Source of the DNA: Viscum album
Taxonomy: Eukaryota; Streptophyta; Magnoliopsida; Santalales; Viscaceae
Assembly (NCBI GenBank): GCA_963277665.1
Contig: OY728133.1
Span: 390,675,962-390,739,961 of the forward strand
Direction of reading: 5' to 3'
Length of the DNA: 64,000 bases
Below, piece by piece: positions 60,749 to 64,000 of this stretch. Under the pieces are notes generated by a model that had not been told where the DNA came from, ran no database searches, and was given only the letters and a program-made list of their open reading frames with translations. Numbering within the stretch: the stretch's first letter is position 1; the number at the start of each line of letters is the position of its first letter. A program made the position numbers and the translations under genes.

Positions 60749-61344
60749 ACTGAGTTATTTATCATAATCAATGACTGATTCCAGATTTACATTACGAAAA
60801 ATGTTATAATCAATTAAATTGAATCAAAGATTAATTGATGATTGAGAACATCAAAACCAAAGCACAGGATCATTGAATATTATTTATAAATAATTTAAAA
60901 AATTAAATAATTACCTTCTGATAAATTATTTCTTAATTTTTTGATCTACCAACATCTCTACGTTGTACTTTCATTGCACTGTAGGAATCAAGAGTAGATT
61001 CCCTCTAATGGTGATCCATAAGTATTCCACAAACCACTAAACATCATCGTAGGAATCTCTAGGTTCTAGTGTAGTAGATCATGATGACTACGTCATTATC
61101 CTTTGATTTTCCCAAGAATCTATTCAAGTAAGGGTTCTCGTCAATCTCTTTAGAATTAAGATTGGTGGTGAAGGAGGGTCACTCTTCATTCTTGAGAGTG
61201 TTCTTGGAGAAGGAGATCTCTAGGGATTTGAGAGGATTCTCTCCGGGTGTTTTTGTGAACAACAAATGAAATGGAACTATTAATCTATTTGGAACTATTC
61301 ATCTATTTGGGCTATTAGGCCACGGGTTTTGGCTTCAGGTTTTT
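60749..61344. other. Unassigned DNA, no gene
   Basis: No usable frame. The minus strand of 60940-61300 has a mixed composition like an LTR or leader of another retrotransposon, but I cannot match it to anything else in the window. Confidence 0.3.
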
Positions 61345-61456
61345 CAAGGCCTTCAAGCCACCCAAGGTCTTCGGGGCAGTAAGGATTTCAGGCCACCTCA
61401 AGGCCTTCGGGCCACCTAAAGGCCTTCGAGCAACCACAAGGCCTTCAAGACACCTG
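61345..61456. repeat. Short tandem repeat, about six units of 17-20 bp
   Basis: Units resemble CAAGGCCTTCGGGCCACCT and vary in length and sequence. They account for the repetitive 71-aa frame on the minus strand (61315-61530), which I do not regard as a gene. Confidence 0.7.
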
Positions 61457-63000
61457 AAATTATGCTTAATGATCAGACAAACTCTACAAGGAGCAGGATC
61501 CGGATGAGGATTCAGAGAAGGCGCATTCACCAGAGAAGAAGCTAAGCATATTTGTCAAAAAGAGAGGGTATGTCATTTCTATCGGGGCCAGCCTGTGCAT
61601 GCACGGGAAGCCTAGACGAACAAGCCATGTGAAAGTGGAGAGCTAACATCATGATGAAGAAGCTGAGGAGGATAGCTTCCATGTAGTTATAGTCTGTATA
61701 TTTCTCTAAGACCTACGGGTCATGTAATCTCCTAATCCTACATGCCTTTTAAGGGTCCCCCCTCATCCCTTGCAAGGGGGGTTATCAAAAATCAATAAAA
61801 AAAGAATGCCTTTGGTCCATTCAAGGAGGAATAATATTTTTATTTAACTAAGGTTCTAGATACACATAGCTTGTGACCCTCTAGGCCACTTTCTCGGTGG
61901 CATTAGGTGAAGTGGACTAAAGTCCAAGGTTAGCATCTAACAACACACCGAGTCACCCATAGAGAAAAAATTTAATGTTGTAGTGACATAATACCACATG
62001 TGAATGTTTACTATGTAACATAATACCTTTATCATGATATATCTAATCAATCAGATTGCATGTAGGTGTCATCAACCTATGCGCTCCATGTCTCTTCCTT
62101 TGACTTTTCATAAATTGAACATCCCTAGAGAACACTATGAAAATTGATTTATTTAGTCTATATCATTTCCATAAAAGGGATTGAGATATAATCTTCCATT
62201 AAAAACAATAGATATAGATCCTTTCTCACATTATTCATTAATGAAATATTACGCATGATGCACTCAACGTATCCTACTTCATGTTGAACATATGTCATCA
62301 CAATTTTCATTAATACATCAAAGTGCATGAATCATAACAACCATTAATAATAACATTAAAGTATAAGGACCAATACACATTCCCATGGATAGGAACATCC
62401 AATAACATGTATAAATGTGGATTTCCTACTAGTGAGTCTCGTTATCATAATTTTATACACTAGAATTTACCAAGTTCATACACCATGAGGAGGTGCATAA
62501 ATGTATTATGATTCTTCACCATTGATATCCTATATCATTTTTGTCCCTAAAATGATTTCATCTTGATATAGAATATATATTTAAGAATACTATCATGGAA
62601 CTTTTGGCTTCTCATTGTAGTGGGGAATTTATATGACCTTTCAGTGTGATAGATACTCTTAAGAAATTATCACAAAATATTTCATACATAATAACAATCA
62701 AGATGTGATAAGAAGTTTATTAATTTTAAAAATAGTGAATATGGGTTATCATAAATTACATAGAAGTTATTTCTAGTGCACCAACTCCAAAAAAAGTTGG
62801 GTGCACCTGGATTTTCCTTAATTAGAATGTTGTTGGAATTTGATTTAAGTAACACTTATCTAGGAATCCCAAATGGTTATGATACCATAGGAATAAAATT
62901 GAGTCTATCCATATGATGGATTGGACATAGTGTTGTCCACTCAGCTATCCAAAAATTATATATGATATTATTGGGATGATTCCATATCAACATAAATAAG
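61457..63000. other. Unassigned, probably retrotransposon-derived DNA
   Basis: No coding frame. Around 61737-61790 a GGGTCCCCCC ... GGGGGG stretch could form a small hairpin. The 61840-61980 stretch looks like LTR DNA of a different family. At 62879-62889 the minus strand reads TATGGTATCATAAC, a possible primer site for another element. None of these is firm. Confidence 0.3.
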
Positions 63001-63003
63001 TTT

Positions 63004-64000
63004 TCACAACCTGTCCCCCAGGGCCCGTGCTGTGACTACCCCAATTCCGCCTCCCATAGGCCATGGGCTAGCAACTAGTGTCGAGTAGGAATATCCTACA
63101 AGTGGGAGGAATTTTACTTATTACCTATATGCACGCACCAAAATCCAAGAAAAAACTAAAACTGAAAACACTAAGTAAAATTGGATTCAAACCACTAAGA
63201 AAACCCACTAAGAGTAAGGTACAAAACAGAAAGAAATAGGGTCTAGAATAAAAACCCAAATGAAAAAGAAAATACAAGCTCCTGGATCTCATCTACAAAA
63301 AACCCTACCTAAATGGTAGGTACAATAAGCTATATGAATTTCTTTGAATCGTACCATGTCTGTTGGGTCACCCTAAATAACCCCCCATCTTTGTACCACC
63401 AAGGACTCTGTCAAAGCTATTGATCATCTGCACAAGACATGACATGTGCGGGCAAAGCCCATGAAGGGGTGAGTAAAACAATACTTGTTAGGGACCCCAA
63501 ACCACAAAGTAATTAAACAAAGTATACCTCAAAGAAAACACCAAAAAAATACACCTCGTAGACTACCAAATAGGCACACAAAGTGTAGCCTCTAAGAGGT
63601 ATAGTCTAGAGAGCCACTAGTGTCATATCACACCAAGTATAGGTCTATGGTACATAAATAGGATTATTGTAAGAATACGTAGTACCCTCAAGTAGTAACG
63701 CATGGATTGATGGTAACACACAAAGTGTAGGTAACACATGGAGTGTCAGTAACACATGGAGTATAGGTAACACGTGGAGTTTCAGTAACACATGGAGTGT
63801 AGGTAACACACGAAGTGTTGGTAACACACAGAGTGTCATCAAAGTCTATAGGACCCATACCCTGGTAGAATAGGGGGTACCAACTCAGTCTGGGTAATAC
63901 ACAAAGTATATATAAGACACATAGTCTAGGTAAGACACACAGTATAGGTATGACACGTAGTCTTGGTAATCACATAGCTTCTAGGTCGCAGCCAGCTGTA
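63004..64000 (-). repeat. Partial LTR of the element C family, truncated by the window edge
   Basis: Read on the minus strand, 63410-63480 (CACCCCTTCATGGGCTTTGC, then GCACATGTCATG) matches the element C LTR at 48150-48210. The stretch 63004-63120 matches its end at 48520-48645 (AGTTGCTAGCCCAT, GGGGACAGGTTGTGA). Below it the minus strand reads TTGATATGGAATCATC, which resembles the degraded primer site and leader of element C, so this may be a 5' LTR of a minus-strand copy. Confidence 0.6.
63713..63838. repeat. 18-bp minisatellite, seven units in register
   Basis: Seven consecutive 18-bp units of the form GTAACACATGGAGTGTAG, then looser copies (GTAAGACACACAGTATAG type) from about 63893 to 63978. 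It lies within the partial C-family LTR and produces the repetitive frame on the minus strand at 63645-63842, which is not a gene. Confidence 0.85.

Noticed and set aside
1..64000. Host genes, tRNA or rRNA genes
   Set aside because: All coding-like motifs found belong to transposons. The TGGTATCAGAG words are retrotransposon primer sites next to LTRs and not tRNA genes. No rRNA sequence was recognised, and I could not run a tRNA or covariance search.

Overview
This window is plant nuclear DNA with no host gene that I can recognise. It is a stack of transposable elements nested inside one another. The evidence for a plant is a CACTA (En/Spm) element carrying plant-type transposase genes, several Ty3/gypsy elements with tRNA-iMet-type primer sites and long AT-rich LTRs, and LINE fragments with a plant-type RNase H (RVT_3) domain. 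The DNA is strongly A+T rich outside the CACTA genes. I cannot name the species. Heavy nesting suggests a large, repeat-rich genome.

Layout. Bases 1-1754 are AT-rich LTR-like DNA that I cannot resolve. Element Z (Ty3/gypsy, minus strand, very decayed) has one LTR at about 1755-3797, internal pol and gag at 3798-8454, and a second LTR that starts at 8455 and does not end until 45339. Other elements landed in that second LTR: a LINE 3' fragment (about 9823-10915, plus), the CACTA element (11137-21949) and gypsy element A (21989-44249, plus). Element A is itself broken by a LINE 3' end (about 26171-27215, minus) and by gypsy element B (28256-39816, minus), which has two LTRs of about 3.3 kb. The left LTR of Z supplies uninterrupted comparison sites for the CACTA and element A insertions. 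After 45339 come a short flank, gypsy element C (about 45976-56203, plus), a decayed flank, a probable solo LTR (about 57609-60748), unassigned DNA with a small tandem repeat, and a C-like LTR on the minus strand running off the right edge and carrying an 18-bp minisatellite.

The CACTA element is the only part that looks intact. It has a 3-bp ATG target duplication, matching CACTA termini, dense CpG-rich subterminal palindromes at both ends, a three-exon transposase gene (predicted 1140 aa) and a five-exon TNPA-like partner gene (predicted 406 aa). Both genes read leftward from a TATA-box promoter near the right end. Between the promoter exon and the transposase ATG lies a predicted 4.0-kb leader intron. 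It contains an unbroken 10-bp array of about 259 units whose AATT steps recur once per helical turn, a 329-bp-arm inverted repeat with a 21-nt loop, an 88-nt microRNA-precursor-like foldback, and a further long palindrome. This non-coding architecture is the most unusual thing in the window. All gypsy and LINE copies look dead, from stop codons and lost catalytic residues.
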